Source of the DNA: Plectrocnemia conspersa
Taxonomy: Eukaryota > Arthropoda > Insecta > Trichoptera > Polycentropodidae
Length of the DNA: 64,000 nucleotides
Assembly (NCBI GenBank): GCA_009617715.1
Contig: VTFK01000592.1
Coordinates: 1 to 64,000, forward strand
Direction of reading: 5' to 3'
The position numbers were made by a program, and so were the translations under genes. Positions within the stretch are counted from its first letter, which is position 1, and every line of letters starts with the position of its first letter. Below are positions 1-13,452 of the stretch, in pieces. A model generated the notes under the pieces. That model made no database searches, was not told the DNA's origin, and saw only the letters and a program-made list of their open reading frames with translations.

Positions 1-329
1 ACATAAAAACGACTAGAACACCTGTATAGTTATATATCAATAATATGTTAACTGCAATTGTTTGTAGAAGCCAAAAATAGTCTTTACAGAAAGAATGAGC
101 TAACTACATACTTGATTATCAAATATTAAGTATTTGTATTTTTGTTGAAAATACTAAATACTAAAAAAAAATCTGCTTCATAATAGTTTTTTTTTTAGAA
201 ATAATCAATCAACACTCACTCCCTAAATACAGCATTATTCTGTACATATTTTTGTAAATTATATATATTATGGTGACACAGATGCCTACGTTTGAAAGGG
301 TCATATTCTCAAAACTTGCGTTTATTTAC
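1..329. other. AT-rich non-coding DNA
   Basis: I see only AT-rich sequence with A and T runs. There is no coding pattern, RNA gene or repeat end. Confidence 0.6.
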
Positions 330-490
330 TGTGACCAAAATGATCATCCATCAACAAGGAAACAAGAAGATGGACCACACACAAAAGCCCTCGTTACGAC
401 CAGAAGAAATCGCATAAATTACACGAGTTTTGTTCTTATAGTAAATATTCTCCGTCATTGAGAGAATATTTTTTGTTGCATATAATAAAT
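330..490 (+). repeat. Dispersed repeat family R1, copy 1
   Basis: This block matches two copies near 20.0-20.5 kb. Shared words are ACAAAAGCCCTCGTTACG, then AGAA with a poly-A stretch, then ATTCTCCG followed by a short inverted repeat around AGAATAT. Upstream, the words ACC, AAG, GATGAT and a GACCACACAAAAG block also align. The copies are diverged, so the family is old. There is no coding potential. It could be a SINE-like unit or a piece of a larger element whose ends I cannot place. Confidence 0.7.
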
Positions 491-559
491 CACCGGATTC
501 ACAAGATTTCCGTTGCAATGCAATACGATCTTGAACAATGCCCATCATGCGAATGTCGC

Positions 560-876
560 TTTCTAAAGGCGTATACATATTTCGCCGTTCTAAGAAGCCA
601 CTGTAGCGATTGGCTGGATCTGGACTCCGATGAGAAGGCAGTCACCAGCAGACGCCCGCCGCCCGCGGACAATATGCTATCATAGGCGCTCACATCCTTC
701 ATAAGAGTCCTATCGTAGCAGAGAGGGGTTAACTTTCGATGCCATGCCAACTAGACTTCCCACAGACATCATCCGTGCGCCAGCTTCTCCACCAGCGCTC
801 AGAGAAAACTTCTCGCCATTTATCGTCTGTCGCAATTGTAGTATAATATAATAAAACTAGATTCCACTAAGCGTCT
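560..876 (+). repeat. Dispersed repeat family R3, copy 1 (possible LTR or LINE tail)
   Basis: The part from about 755 to 876 aligns with 58540-58670. Both contain a CTTCC-CA-GACATCATCC block, then GCCAGCTTCTCCACCA, then CGCTC-GAGAA, then TATCG-CAAT, an AATAAA-like A-rich stretch and TTCCACT followed by GCGTCTT. The segment at 560-755 is GC-richer than its surroundings and probably belongs to the same element, but its match to the second copy is weak. An AATAAA-like signal near the end suggests the 3' end of a retroelement or an LTR; neither is proven. Confidence 0.6.
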
Positions 877-2399
877 TACTAATTGAAAAAAAATTAAGGA
901 AATACCTAATTGGCTGCAAATGGCAATTATGAACGAATCTTCATTATATGTATATGTATGTTATATTTTATTCGCGTCTAGCTTCAGAGCGTTTTATTTT
1001 GATCAGTGTGTTCAATATTTTCAATCATCATGTAGTTTATACTCGATTTAACATTAATTGCACTTTGTTCTTCTAAGCATATTTTTCCCATGTGTTTTGT
1101 GGCGCTCAATAGCATAATGATTTTTTACGACTGATATGAATATAGAATACAGAAGAAGACAAAACAAAAAGGAACACAACATGTGTTTTCTATGCATGCC
1201 ACATAAGCATAAAAGATCGCTTCGTTTACCACAATAGCATTTTGGCAACAGTTCATGGATTTTCATGTCTGTAGCGGTGAAGTTTCGCCATGGTATCATA
1301 ATATCACAAATAGAAAGATTGCCATCCCTTGGCTAGTTTCAAGACTTTTTATATAATTTAGTATGACGTTATTCGGGGATACTAATGCACCATAATATTT
1401 ACCCTAAGTGGCCATATTTCACACGTGCGGATTAAAAGGATTTCGCGCGTCCGGATTAACGAGACAAAAAGCGTATTTATATCTGATGACAAACGACGCG
1501 AAATTAAGCACATGACAAAACGAAAATAAAGTATGACGGATGATCACCATCAAAAGCGCATACCCGTCTCGTTTGTCCGTTATTTATTTCATAATAAATA
1601 CGTATTCTTTCATTGTGTCCGTAAGCAAGCAACAATTAAGCAAAGCGCTGAAAAATGATAATATATTCAAAAAATAAAATATATCGCCGAATAAACAGGT
1701 GATGCGCGCAAAAAACACAAGATATATAGCGAGTTTCAGATTTACGACTCGACGTGACCGCATTTTTGCTTTGAGGTCCATTTCAGTTCAGGATTATGGA
1801 AATACGCATTTTTGAAATGGAAAAAAGGTCGAATCGAAGCGAAGAAAAATGAGGTTCACTGAGGAAAGATAAAACTTATGTCAGATTAAGACACTCATGT
1901 TTTAACGATTAATAGCTACAGACAATTAATCATCTCGGACGTGATCGTTAAAATAAAAACAAGAGCGTTTTTAATTGAGTTTTTTACATGCCTCTAAAAT
2001 GAATGAACACATGTCCATTGCAAATGACGTTACGTGTGCTTTTCAGTATGGTACAACAAAATCAAGAGCGTAATCGATACGACAGATTATTACTAAAGCG
2101 AGGGGCAGAATCGTTTCACCCTCAGGAGTCGGTTGTTATCCTTTCAGATCCTTTGACTCGGTAATTGCGAACATGAACCGGACTTTTTTATCCCTCGGGG
2201 CGGATCGGATATCTTGCACAGGATCAAATGACGCTTATTTAAATGTGAAATTAAAAAATAAACTATTGCATAAGCACTAATACACTGAACACGTTTATTT
2301 TTTAAGTAAAAAAAATATTTCTTTGAAGGTGTATCGCGAAAATATTGGGAAAACATTTCTTATTATTTTTCGCGAGCCATTTGAAATTACTTTTTTATT
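877..2399. other. Non-coding AT-rich DNA, nothing recognised
   Basis: Open frames here are short, overlap on both strands and resemble no family I know. No inverted-repeat element, RNA gene or strong splice pair was found. Confidence 0.55.
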
Positions 2400-3080
2400 T
2401 AACGAGTCCACGCATTTTCGATTAGCCGAGAGGCTGTCAATCGCAATCACGTAGTTGATTGCACGGTTCGTGAACGCTTTTGATCGTGACAGATAAAATA
2501 AAGCAGCGCAAAGGGCTACTTTTAAACGCCCCTCCCCGTTCAATTTAATTAAGACCAATTCTGAGAACGTAACCTTTATGAAGTAGTACGGTTCAGTTGT
2601 TATATAAGTATAACGAAACTTATTATATACTGAATTAACCAAAAAAATCAGCTGCTTCACTCTGACAAAGCACCGGCTCACACCACAGTGCGCGCAATAG
2701 ACTATTATGTATTACATATCCTATTCAAACATACAAATTCTAGCTCAACACAGCGCCGTTTGATCCTGATTTCGTTATCGCCGGAAGATTGACTGCGCCG
2801 ATTCCATTTCAGCCGATTAGCAATGGTGTAATAATCGGCTTTGCCGCCACGAATTTCGCGCAGAATTCGCAGCCACAAGATTGTGTCATCTACCGAAAAA
2901 AAATAGCACGCGAATTGAATGAAGCGTGCCCAATATGCTCCATCCGGTAATTAAGGACACGTACGCGCTTTCATTGCGATGATGGAGTAATTTAATTAGC
3001 GATGGTTCCGCTAATAGCTACACGTTAGTTACTGAACTAATCGATAGCTCTTAAATTTTCCGACGTGAGTCAGAAAACGC
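2400..3080. other. GC-richer unique block, possible regulatory or conserved DNA
   Basis: Base composition rises relative to the flanks, and CpG-containing words and homeodomain-type TAAT cores (for example GTAATTTAATTAGCGATGG near 2990) are dense. No open frame with coding character spans it. The absence of repeat signatures and the mix of TAAT cores would fit an intronic enhancer, but only conservation in related species could show this. Confidence 0.3.
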
Positions 3081-5975
3081 GAAATAGACGAGTAAGTAGC
3101 AAATACATATATTTTACACTACCAAAAACTAGCGATGTGTATTTTTTATAAAAAGTTGCTACAGCGATTTTATCAGGGCAACATTTTTCAACAAACACCG
3201 TTTTTATTTTTTATTATTTTATATTTGGAATTAAATAATAATAATAAACACTTAAATTATCAATTTTTTTACTCAAAAGTTGATGCCGGTTGCAGCACGC
3301 TCATTTTACTCAAAACAAGATAATGGACGAATAAGTTATCCAGTGCTTAAAAATCTTTAATTAATATGGATTAATTTATTACTCAATGTTGGTAGTCTTA
3401 TTATGCTGTTGAGGTGGTTGTGAATTTAACACATGCTTTTTTTAAGAAACAAATCCCTGAATCTAAACATAATGCGCTTTCAGTCGCAAAAACAGGTACG
3501 AAAGCGAGTGTTGTAATATCACTTCAGACACACTCACCCCCAACCGCATATGATGGCGACCGTGCTCTATTCTTAGAAGCGACTCGTTGCAATTTCGAAC
3601 CATAATTAACCCTTTGAGTAAAATTTAACCGGCCAGTGGCGCCGCTATTCCATGAATTCAACCCCAATCATTCGAATTGGTACATAAATCAAACGAGCGA
3701 ATGCCGTACAAATTCTCGTATTAAAAATCGCGTTTTCGATTCGATTTACGTAACATATCTCTGCCTACAGTAAATGTACCACTCACGTGTAACGAGTCAA
3801 TATGGTAGGAGTAATACTTTTTTAGAAAGCATAGATATGCTAGTCTTTATAATAATTATAAACCAGTCTGTCACATTCTAAAAATAAAATTGTGACTCAT
3901 ACGAGACCTCGCCCCTTACGAACATTTCCCCCACATTATTTGATTTAGCAAGAATCACTTAATATATTCAATAAGTATAATTCACTGCTACTTTATTTTA
4001 TATAATATATTATGTAGTTAATTGCACTTTTTCTTTGAGAATAAGGCGATTAAAGTTTAATCAGTATAGCTAAAGTGAGCGGAGAACTTTTTACATGGAT
4101 AAAATCTGAATTAAAATATCGAGAATTCGACCCTAGAATAATAAAATTCACAAAGCTTGAATGTTACAGTAGCTATTTAATAATACATTGAAATATCATA
4201 TTCATATACGATATAAAAGGTAAAAAATGTTTATCCACCCTATTTGTCTACGAGACACGCTCGAAATGACAAAGAAATAAATAAAAGCTACCTTTGACGA
4301 TTAACCCGAGTTTTTTTATTTCGTTGTCTTATTATACTATACATATGTACATATATGAAAGGTATTTGGTCATTTACAATCCAATATTTCTGCCTGAAGC
4401 GATATAGCGATGCAGAAGATACAATTATACAATTAGCGAAATTGAAATAGTTTGTAGCTCGGCAGCGGTTTCAACTCTGATGTGGTTAAACATTTGGGAG
4501 CCGCTGGACCGTTTCGAATGGGGGACATGAGAGACGAGAAGGTCTCTCTGTTTATTGGATTAATTGACGACAATTGGTACGGTTAGTTGGCGAGCTGCAC
4601 AAAACGCTCCACCGGATAGGATGCGGAGATGGATAGATGAACGGGAGCGCGTTTTCCGTTGGAAAACATTCGCACTGAATATTTTGCGAGCAGGATGCGA
4701 ATAATTATACACTTGATCGTAGAACAAAACTTATTACTTTTAAATGTTGCTTTAAAGGACATTATACACAGAGCGGAAAAAACAGTTGTGAACGCGGTAG
4801 CGCTTACGTCACTCTGTCCTTCAATAATGAAATGACTAAGGATGAATACCCGAGCGTTTGCTATTAAAACTGACACTTTGATATATATATTTTTATCTTT
4901 TGTATAACAGTTCTTAATTTGAATTATTCTCATCTGATAGTGCATATATGAGATACGCGTTAAGTGTTCCGCTTATTATAACACCGCAACGTAAAATTGA
5001 TCATGCGAAAACTATTACTATAAAAACTCAATCCTATTACATTGGACAACTATCTTCGTGACGTTTTACTTCTTACGGTGAAGCTAACAGAACCTATCTA
5101 AATGATAATTGAAGACCTTATATGAAAAAGTGCTATTGTCCACTTCTTTAGAAATTAATTTTGTGCATGTATAAATTTAAAACTATGAATGATAATATAG
5201 TATGTGAGTCTCTTTCATTAAAATAATCAATAAAATATTTTTACTTATATTTCGTGTAAATATAAATATATTTTTTTAATTTCTCGTTATTGTTAAATGC
5301 GAATTGGTCACAGACACAAGGATGGAGTTAATAATAAAATAAAATGTGATGATATGTGTACGTATAATTCTAGAAACTGTCGACCCTTTTTTACACACGA
5401 GGATTGAGCGGCTCATATTACGAAAACGCCGCAAAAACACAAGAGCAAACGCATCACGTGCACACGCAAGAGATATTCTCTAGTTTAGTTTAGGACAAAA
5501 AAAAAGTAATTTATCATTTTTTTGTAAAAAAGCGTAACTAAATTCTTTTTGTCTACAAATATTATTGTCTCTGATATTTTATTTTACTGCTACTATTTAC
5601 ATTTTGTCAAATTTTAGGTAACAAAATACCCAATGAACCGTTTTGTTTTATGTTAAAATAAAAAAAAATATATTTTATTTCATATTAATCGATATTCACT
5701 ATAAATGTATTATATTAATATTGAATAATTAAATATGATTATTTATTTTACAGATGTCGTAAGTTACGATGTTGTGTTTAAACACTTTTATTATATAAAA
5801 TCAAAGAACCAACTAAACACTTTTTTTCGCCTGAATTGTAGTCAAGTTTTTAATTTTATTTCTCTAAATTATGAATACGAACGTTTTATTTATTATTATT
5901 ATTTTTTATCAAATTGTAGCTAATAACAAATTGTTAAAATGAAAATGGTTATAAACCAGAAACATGTATAGTATA
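3081..5975. other. Non-coding AT-rich DNA with one orphan TTAA-type end
   Basis: At 3606 there is TTAACCCTTTGAG, resembling the ends of the TTAA elements elsewhere in the window, but no matching right end was found. Otherwise I see only AT-rich sequence, with short frames on both strands that look random. Confidence 0.5.
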
Positions 5976-6460
5976 TTCCATCCAAGATGTTAGCGCTCAT
6001 CATCGTTTGGAAATAAGGGTGCGTGTACGCATGCATGCATACATACACATTTGTTTACACCGATAGGAGAACGTTACCAATACTAAATCAGGGCTGTTTT
6101 AAGGGCAGGGTGACCTTACGTTGAAAATTGAAATAAAAATTTGTGTTATATTTTTATTATAAATTATTGTCATGTTGTGGAATTTTGTAATCAATCAAAT
6201 AATTCCTGTAATATTCTATTGGTATTTTAAAAAATATTATATTGAACAGATATTCAACCTGGGGAGTGATACCAAAACTGATCTCATGTTTTTGACTTAA
6301 ATATGTATATAAATAAGTAAGAAAGTGATATTTTACACTTTCCTCAACAAAATTAACTTAAAAAAGTAAAAATTAATTGCACATGTAATTTCACATGGTC
6401 ACCCTATTATATTTTCTCACCAATACTGTGACGATGAGCATTCATATCTTGGACGGACTG
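5976..6460. mobile_element. 485-bp inverted-repeat element with Tc1/mariner-like ends
   Basis: The left end reads CCATCCAAGATGTTAGCGC and continues with CTCATCATCG. The reverse complement of the right end reads CAGTCCGTCCAAGATATGAA and continues with TGCTCATCGTCA, so about 28 bases match imperfectly. The right end is bounded by TA and begins CAGT, as in many Tc1/mariner-type elements. There is no transposase frame inside, so this would be a non-autonomous (MITE-like) copy. A second, inner pair (AGGGTGACC at 6109 and GGTCACCCT near 6397) may mark an older nested insertion. The left TA is ambiguous. Confidence 0.6.
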
Positions 6461-8925
6461 TACACATATAGAATTAGTATGTTTGTAAGATTATATTATT
6501 GAAGTAATATATCACAAAAAAAAATAAAGATTTACACAAAATATTCAATTATACTATAAACACACACCTAAAATAGATGAACACCATATCCGAAAACATC
6601 ATTGTGTTATTATATGCCCACTGTCCTATGGGTAGGTCACTAAAATCGTGCCACTGTTTTTTACAATTATGACGTTTTTATTACTTTTACATGAGTCAAA
6701 GCGTGAATGAACTCATAAAAAGGGTCTAATAATAACTCCTAAACAATAAAAACCGGAATATTGTTAAGTCTAGTGTTGTTTGTCGACTGGTGAAGCTGTG
6801 CTGCTTTTTTTTAATTTAAAAAGAGCAAAATTTCTTGGGTATATCTGGGTTAAAGAGCGTTGAAACTCTGGATGGCCCTGTAAGAGGAGCGTTCTTGAGC
6901 GCTAGCGTCCTGGACGCGACGGTGAAGAATAATGGATGCGATCGACAATAATTTGCAACTGTTTCATTGAGTAGACGCTATGCCGAGAATGCAATTAATT
7001 GTATGCTATCGCTCATTTCAATTTTCCAACAACAAGGAGAACTTCAATGGATCAATATATTGTTAAAGTGAGATATAGTTAGAAGTTCGGCATTTTTTCA
7101 CTCTCAATAGAACCAATATTAAATATTGTTTTAATTAGAAATAATATTAGCGATATTATTATTTTGCGTTAGTATTCGTAGTAACTACATCTTATAACAT
7201 GCTTTGTTGTATATTTTGGGAAACATGTTCATCTCGATAAATTGAGCGATTAATATCAGTTCATTGTTACAAAATTTAATTAACAAAGTGTATCATGTTA
7301 AAGAGAATGCTTTAGGGCGCTTCGTTCTCTCTTATCTGCTTACATATTCTATATATTTCACACAATCAGCCTGCGGGGCGTTCAAAAGGTTACCATCTCA
7401 AAATTTGCGGAGATTCGACTCTCACTTTTAAAAAGACGAACACGTATTCTAGAGATTTATGCGTATCTTAACGCGGATCTTTCTCTCACTCATTCCATCT
7501 TTCCGGCTCGAGATTTTTTTTATATTCTCCGCAATACTCAATCTTAGTTTACACTTTCAAGTAGCGCAAGTAAATTTAGTACCACAGCAAATTTTAAAGT
7601 TAAAATTAACGCAATTAAGAATTTAGCAACTTTTGTGCGCAAAACCTTATTAGCTCACCGGTGTTATTTTATTAAAGCTGCGATAAATTTTGAACGCGAG
7701 AGGAAAAGAGAGAAGTGTTGAAACGCTGTCAGATCAAAACGGAACTCGATCATAACATCGCCAGATTTCGAAACAGATATAGCGGTTAAATTTCCCGATA
7801 CTTTTGCACAGTTTTACAATAAAAAATATATTTAAAAAAAGTGGCTGTATGAATTTTTGAACCCGTCAAAGTACGAGTCTCATTCAGTGAATCATTTCTT
7901 CATTATTAAATTGTCAGTAGTAAATGGCAATGATGTAACATTAACGCATTAAAAAGTTACGTTAGTAATAAATAAATTGAAAGCCATCCTTTGTCACTAA
8001 TGAACTCATTCGAAAAATTTAGAAACAATGACAATTAGTACCCGGAACTACTCTCGAAAATAATTATCGAAATAGTAAATTTATTGCGGTCTAGAGTAAC
8101 TATGTTCTGGACTTTTCGAATATTTTATAAATAAATAATTTATTTTACTTCTACGTATTCTCCTTAACAAATATATAGTCTGACATTATCCCATCAACAA
8201 CTGACTCCATAATTAAAACTCGCGTTGTCAGGGCCATTTGTTAGACCCTGCCGATGACTAAAACAAAGCTTGCCAAACTGTCGCATCATAAATCTGAACT
8301 CGACAAAGCGATCGATTTTGTTGTTTCACTTGCTTGCCACACATATTTTTTCGTTCTTTCCAAACGTCAAACACAACACAGGATCTATGGCCGAACGGCG
8401 CGTTTCAAACATTGTTTAAACACATTTGTGAACCGTCCTTCACGCGGAACAAACAACCCGTCGTATGGGTGGTTGAAAAAAATGAGACGGGCGAAATTGA
8501 GTTTTTCCCGACGGCGCCAAAAAACGAACGACGAAAGAAAAACCGAACGAAACGAACGAATTTATCTTTTTGTGTTGTTGCAAAAAACTGGAGTGAGCTA
8601 ATTTTTTTTTGTAACACGCACAGAAATTACTTTTAATACGCTGTACAGCCGTTCAAAATTGGCCAAGTTTCGCAAAAGCTCCCGGAGCTTTCGGGATACG
8701 GCCGCGAGGATTAAGATGAAATATTAAAACGGCGCAGTGATATATCTGCCGCTTTACATTCGGTGTATAAATTTTAAATTTTAGAGAGAAAATCTTGACA
8801 AAATTTATTCCCATTAAATATAAAAACTTGTGAAACATTTTTTGAATCTATTGAACTATATTTAGTTACGGCTGTGTCTTTACAAAAAACATACTGACAT
8901 CGACCCATCGCAAAATAGATTAATA
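6461..8925. other. Non-coding DNA, nothing recognised
   Basis: Open frames at about 8254-8636 overlap in three frames across one lysine- and arginine-rich stretch and show no conserved domain. They appear to be compositional. No repeat pair or RNA gene was found. Confidence 0.5.
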
Positions 8926-9075
8926 AAAAATAAAACTAACAATTTACTGCCTAATTGACCAAACGTCTGTATTTCATCAATCAATTCCATCAATCAACGC
9001 CGACCATCGAAATAGACTAAGAAACTGAGAAAGCAGCCGCTTCCCTCTTCACGCCAACCATGGACCAACTACAAC
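8926..9075 (+). repeat. Dispersed repeat family R2, copy A
   Basis: It shares ACAATTTACTGCC at its left, GACTGAG-type words in the middle and GCCGCTTCCCTCTTCACGCC at its right with copies at 10805-10958 and 44930-45006. Spacing between the shared blocks is similar in copies A and B (about 95-105 bases). It has no coding potential. It may be a SINE or the tail of a larger retroelement. Confidence 0.6.
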
Positions 9076-10055
9076 CTACGAAATCCAGAGCTCAACCCAA
9101 CTTGCGAAAATATAATTAAACTAAAACACCATACGTTTATTTTCTGTTAAACCTAAACCAATCAATTAAATCTGACATAGTTTTAAAACTAACTATAGAT
9201 TTTGAACTTTCATTAGGTTAATTCGTTTATGTTTGGGTTTGGTTAAATTTATTTTTAAGTCAAAAATACGCAAAATTTAGTCCTATTATTTTATCTTTAA
9301 AACATAAGAGCACAATCGTTTTACATTTGAGTAAAGTTGCGATAGCAAATGAGATATTGTTTCGCAGTGAATTTAAATAATTTAATAAATTAATCAACCT
9401 TGGAATTCAGAAGAAGTCATGAAACTAAAGTGTCTCAATTAAATTTGACAGCTTCTTTGTCGCTGCAAAATTTGTGTAGAGCAATTTCTAGTATACGTAA
9501 AAGGAAAAAATATGATAAAAATAATATTATTTTTACAACAAAAAATCAATGATTTTTTATTGTTTTTAATTATAAGCTTTGTAGCTTTTATAATGTAATG
9601 TTTCAATTTCAATTACATGGTTTAATACCAGCAAATTTATATATCCCTAGGACAATGTTTGTAAAAAATAATTTGTCTTTGTAAATAAAATTTACACAGT
9701 TCTTAAATTAGATTAATTTATCTTACTTTTATGTTTTCTCGTTGATTTCAAAAGGTACGACACTATAACAATATAATAGTATTAAATATTTATTAAAGGA
9801 CGCTTCACGTATCTACGTTATTTGAATTCGGGGGATGACGGTTGATATAAAAGCGTTTCCTTACGATTATTGGGATCCTCATATTCCAGGCAATAAAAGC
9901 TTCGTCGTAGTAACACATTTTGCGTCGTAAATGTATTTTTACATTTATCGGCGCATATGAAAAGCTGCATAAGCATACGTTTCATGTTCTAAAAACTTAC
10001 CAGGTGTCGAGCGTGAAAGTCGAGTAAAAATTAATTTCAATATAGATTTCACGAA
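9076..10055. other. AT-rich non-coding DNA
   Basis: There is nothing beyond AT-rich sequence. A GTAAGT on the minus strand at about 10001 follows CGACACCTG and resembles a splice donor, but no acceptor or coding frame supports an exon. Confidence 0.5.
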
Positions 10056-10200
10056 TTAACCCTTTGGATGCCGGGCATTTTTGGAAAAATGTTCCAGAAC
10101 TGCCGGGACTTTTTATTAAATAATTAAAAAGTCAAAATGTGTATTTTAGTTTGTAAACATGCTGTCGCGGCGTGCGACGCTGTCTGCAGTGAACTTGACC
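10056..10200. repeat. Orphan end of a piggyBac-like TTAA element
   Basis: TTAACCCTTTGGATGCCGGG at 10056 is the same kind of end as in the complete TTAA elements of this window. No partner right end was found nearby. The CAGA-type microsatellite starts about 60 bases later and may have disrupted or replaced the rest. The right boundary given is arbitrary. Confidence 0.45.
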
Positions 10201-10258
10201 TAATTAATGACGAATATGCGATTGTGTGTTATTTTAATTCTTATTTTGCGCTGTAATA

Positions 10259-10530
10259 AGAGACAGAGAGAGAGACAGACAGACAGAGACACAGAGACAG
10301 ACAGAAAGAGACAGGCAGAGACAGAGAGACAGACACAGAGAGACAGAGACAGAGACAGAGAGGCAGGAGGAAAAAAGACACACACAGAGACAGACACACA
10401 GACGAAATGTATGCATGGATGGATCCCAAAGGAGGACACACAGAGAAGGAATGACAGGACACAGACACACACACACAGGACGAGAGAGACAATCCACACA
10501 AGGACACAAGGAGAAATGAGACAGAGCCAC
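10259..10530. repeat. Degenerate purine-rich CAGA/GACA microsatellite
   Basis: About 270 bases consist mainly of GACAGA, GAGACA and CACACAGA units, with nearly all G on one strand. From about 10420 the pattern loosens to AGGACACA-type units and fades by 10530. Because stop codons are scarce in such sequence, long open frames appear on both strands (for example minus 10234-10701); these are by-products of composition and not genes. Confidence 0.9.
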
Positions 10531-10804
10531 GACACATAACGAATGAGAATACATATACATATAATAACACACTGGATAACACAACACTGACGGAAATAAA
10601 ATATAATAGACATGAGGTAGACAACTTATAAAAAAATAGTAACACATGTAACGGAACAAAATATAAAGAATAGTGTTAACAGAAATGGATGGAGTGGACA
10701 CTTATATACACGGACCAAGGAAATATAAATAGAAATACAATAACTGAAATAACGGAAAGAAAATATTTCAATACAATATATGTACATATTGACAACAATC
10801 AAAT

Positions 10805-10958
10805 AGAAAATACAACTGACAATTTACTGCCCACGTCTAATCTAGCCTAACCAGCCTTGATCAAAAACTTTCACGACGAACATCAAAAGCTAATAAAGAG
10901 ACTGAGTAACCAGCGGCTTCCCTCTTCGCGTCAACTCTAGTCCAGCGGACCTATCGAA
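10805..10958 (+). repeat. Dispersed repeat family R2, copy B
   Basis: It aligns with 8926-9075 through CT-ACAATTTACTGCC, then GACTGAGTAACCAGC, then GGCTTCCCTCTTC-CGTCAAC and TAGTCCAGC. The 3' part also matches 44930-45006. It lies just after the microsatellite, less than 2 kb from copy A and in the same orientation. Confidence 0.65.
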
Positions 10959-13452
10959 GGAATTTATATTTATATAACCATTATGATCTCCCAGACACGA
11001 TACAAATTCAAGTGTTTATATGATATTCAAACGTTTAACATTTCCTATGGAAATCAGATTACTTAAAAAAAGGAAAAATGTGTAAATATTCCAAATAGTT
11101 TTAATACCTTACTCAAAGAAAATTAAATTTGTAATTATAATAGATAGGATTTTGAGTACAAAAACAGTATTTACATAAAGCATACTCATGTAAAAGGAGC
11201 AGATGCTTATTTTATTTGTTGCAATAATTAGTTAGATTGCGTTATATATTATTTTAGAGTAAAAAAATATGTTTTTTTATATAGATTTAAAAAATGGTTT
11301 GATCCATTTTGTTTACAGTCCTACAATTTTGTTTAGGTATGACATTTATGTGTCCTAGAACACAAGCTACTGTTAAGTAAACTTTAAAAAAATCGAATTT
11401 CTACAATCCAAATGTCAATAGGGCATCACCAACCCCATCTCGTGTTTGAGCTAAATTGATAATAAGATTTACACTGCTGTGTTTGGTTCGAAACTTTAAT
11501 AAAGCGAAAGCCGATTGCTTATATCTAAATTGCATCTACTCACTCAGACAAAGATTTTTAGCGTCTGGAAAGTCGGGAACACCTACTCTATTCCACGTAA
11601 TAAACACGATCATATCCGAACAAAGAAAAATATTCTATGTAGTTGTGAAAAACTACGTGCGTCTTTCTCCGCGAGACAAAGCTCTCCCTCGAGAACCAGC
11701 TGACTCATCCCGGCACCAAACAAAGGATTCTGGATACACACGAATTACGTACACAAAGTACAGCCCCATCGGATCTCAGGAGAGTAGCGTGACGCCGCCG
11801 ATCCGGCTATTTGTAGAGTATCCAGAAATAGTAACTCAGTGACGCCACGCGGTGAGCTCGCAGACAGAGTCTCGACTCCCCAGTACACGTGGCTCGTTGG
11901 TTTAATAGTACTGGATGGATGGAATGGAATATTGGCTATGAAAAACGGTGCGAAATCTGTATCATGTCGTATCGCGCGCGTATGAGCCGCCGACAGCTTC
12001 CAGACTTTCCAACCTCCTTTGTGTGTGTTGGTGAAGTATTTTAAAATGAGTTCAATTTAAGGTGGCACTTTGGTTTCATTCAAGTAGCGTCATATGCCGA
12101 GACCGCAAAGCCACAATAACAGACAGTCTGATAACACAGTGAATAAACCACATACGTGATATCATAATGAAGTTAATTTATGATAACAATGGTTAAAAAT
12201 GGACAATCCCGTGCATTGGCAAGTTTCATCTAAAGTAGTTAAAAAAAAACTGTGGTATAAAAGTCATCACAGATATTATGTAAAAATAATTATTTTGTCA
12301 TTAAATATATATTTTACTGTGATGTACAGAGTGTACATGTCATCTTATTATGTAAATATTACAATTCGTAATAATATTAATGTTTTTCAATTTTTGAAAT
12401 CACTATTTTTTATACATTATCATATGTAAACCGAGAGTACATCACCGGAGCACGCTAATATTATAAGATAAAACTAGCAAAATAATTACTATAACGTCTA
12501 ATAAATACAATAAATTTATTTTAATTTAAAACACATGTTAAACAATGTATAACTTAACCATGAAGTAATTTAGGCATATTGATTAGATATAAAAAGTAAT
12601 AAGCTGATTCTAAATTCTGAAAAATATTGAATAAATATAAAAAAAAACACTAAAATACGCCCTAACGATTGCGATTATTACTGTACACACATCCCCGTTT
12701 GACGCGGTCTAAGAAAAAACTTATTTTAACCCTTTCAACGCAAAGTGATTTTTAGAGCACTTAATTTTCAAAACAAATTTAAACTAAAAATTATTTTATT
12801 AATATTTCTTTTGCAAAAAAAATACAGATGATTCAAAACAACATTAATAATAAACCATTGATTTTTTACATACATGTAGAGCATGTTGTTGGATTTAATT
12901 ATAAGGTTCAACAATTTAAAAGAAGAGCGTCTAATGAAAAAAAAAAACACAAAAACTAGCTATGGATTATTTAAATATAAATACGAATATCCTGCATAAA
13001 AGTAAATCATGGTAAGTCAATAAAATATAGCATGGAGGAAGCTGAATAATAAAATTATTCTTTCGTTATTAAAGTTATTTATAAAATAATATATTCAATT
13101 TTTTTAACCTTGGTATTTTTTACAAGAAGCCTCAATTTTCGCAATATTTCGTGGAACATATTTTATGAAATCAGATAATACGTTTTTATATATAGATCTA
13201 TTGTGAATATAAGAAAATATTATTATCTGAAGCTGTATGCTTATAACATTTATTATATTAGCGATTTGTTTTGAATACCACTAATTATAATATGTATTTT
13301 CACTCCGGGTGTTCCGCAACTTCAACTAATTATTTGTTATTTATGCATATACGATACTTCTCTCTCCAATCCAATCTTCCAGAAACAATAGGAATTAAAA
13401 AAACATTGGGTTTGTTACAAATTGTACTTTCAATGTAGTATATTAATATCCA
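10959..13452. other. Non-coding DNA with one orphan TTAA-type end
   Basis: TTAACCCTTTCAACGC at 12726 looks like one end of a TTAA element; no partner was found. The block at 11640-12130 is richer in GC and carries an open frame on the plus strand, but without similarity to a known family. Confidence 0.45.

Noticed and set aside
5735..5765. Plus-strand ATTTATTTTACAG, five bases, then GTAAGT
   Set aside because: It resembles a tiny exon or recursive site, but the five intervening bases break the ratchet-point structure and it is on the opposite strand to the other signals.
8254..8636. Overlapping 115- and 100-codon plus-strand frames
   Set aside because: They lie in different frames across the same Lys/Arg-rich stretch, have no domain, no splice context and no conserved motif.
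9985..10010. Minus-strand GACACCTG followed by GTAAGTTTT
   Set aside because: A good donor sequence alone; the upstream sequence is a TTAA-element end without acceptor or open coding phase.
10207..10701. Long open frames on both strands (110 to 155 codons)
   Set aside because: They are translations of the CAGA-type microsatellite; low-complexity composition explains the absence of stops.
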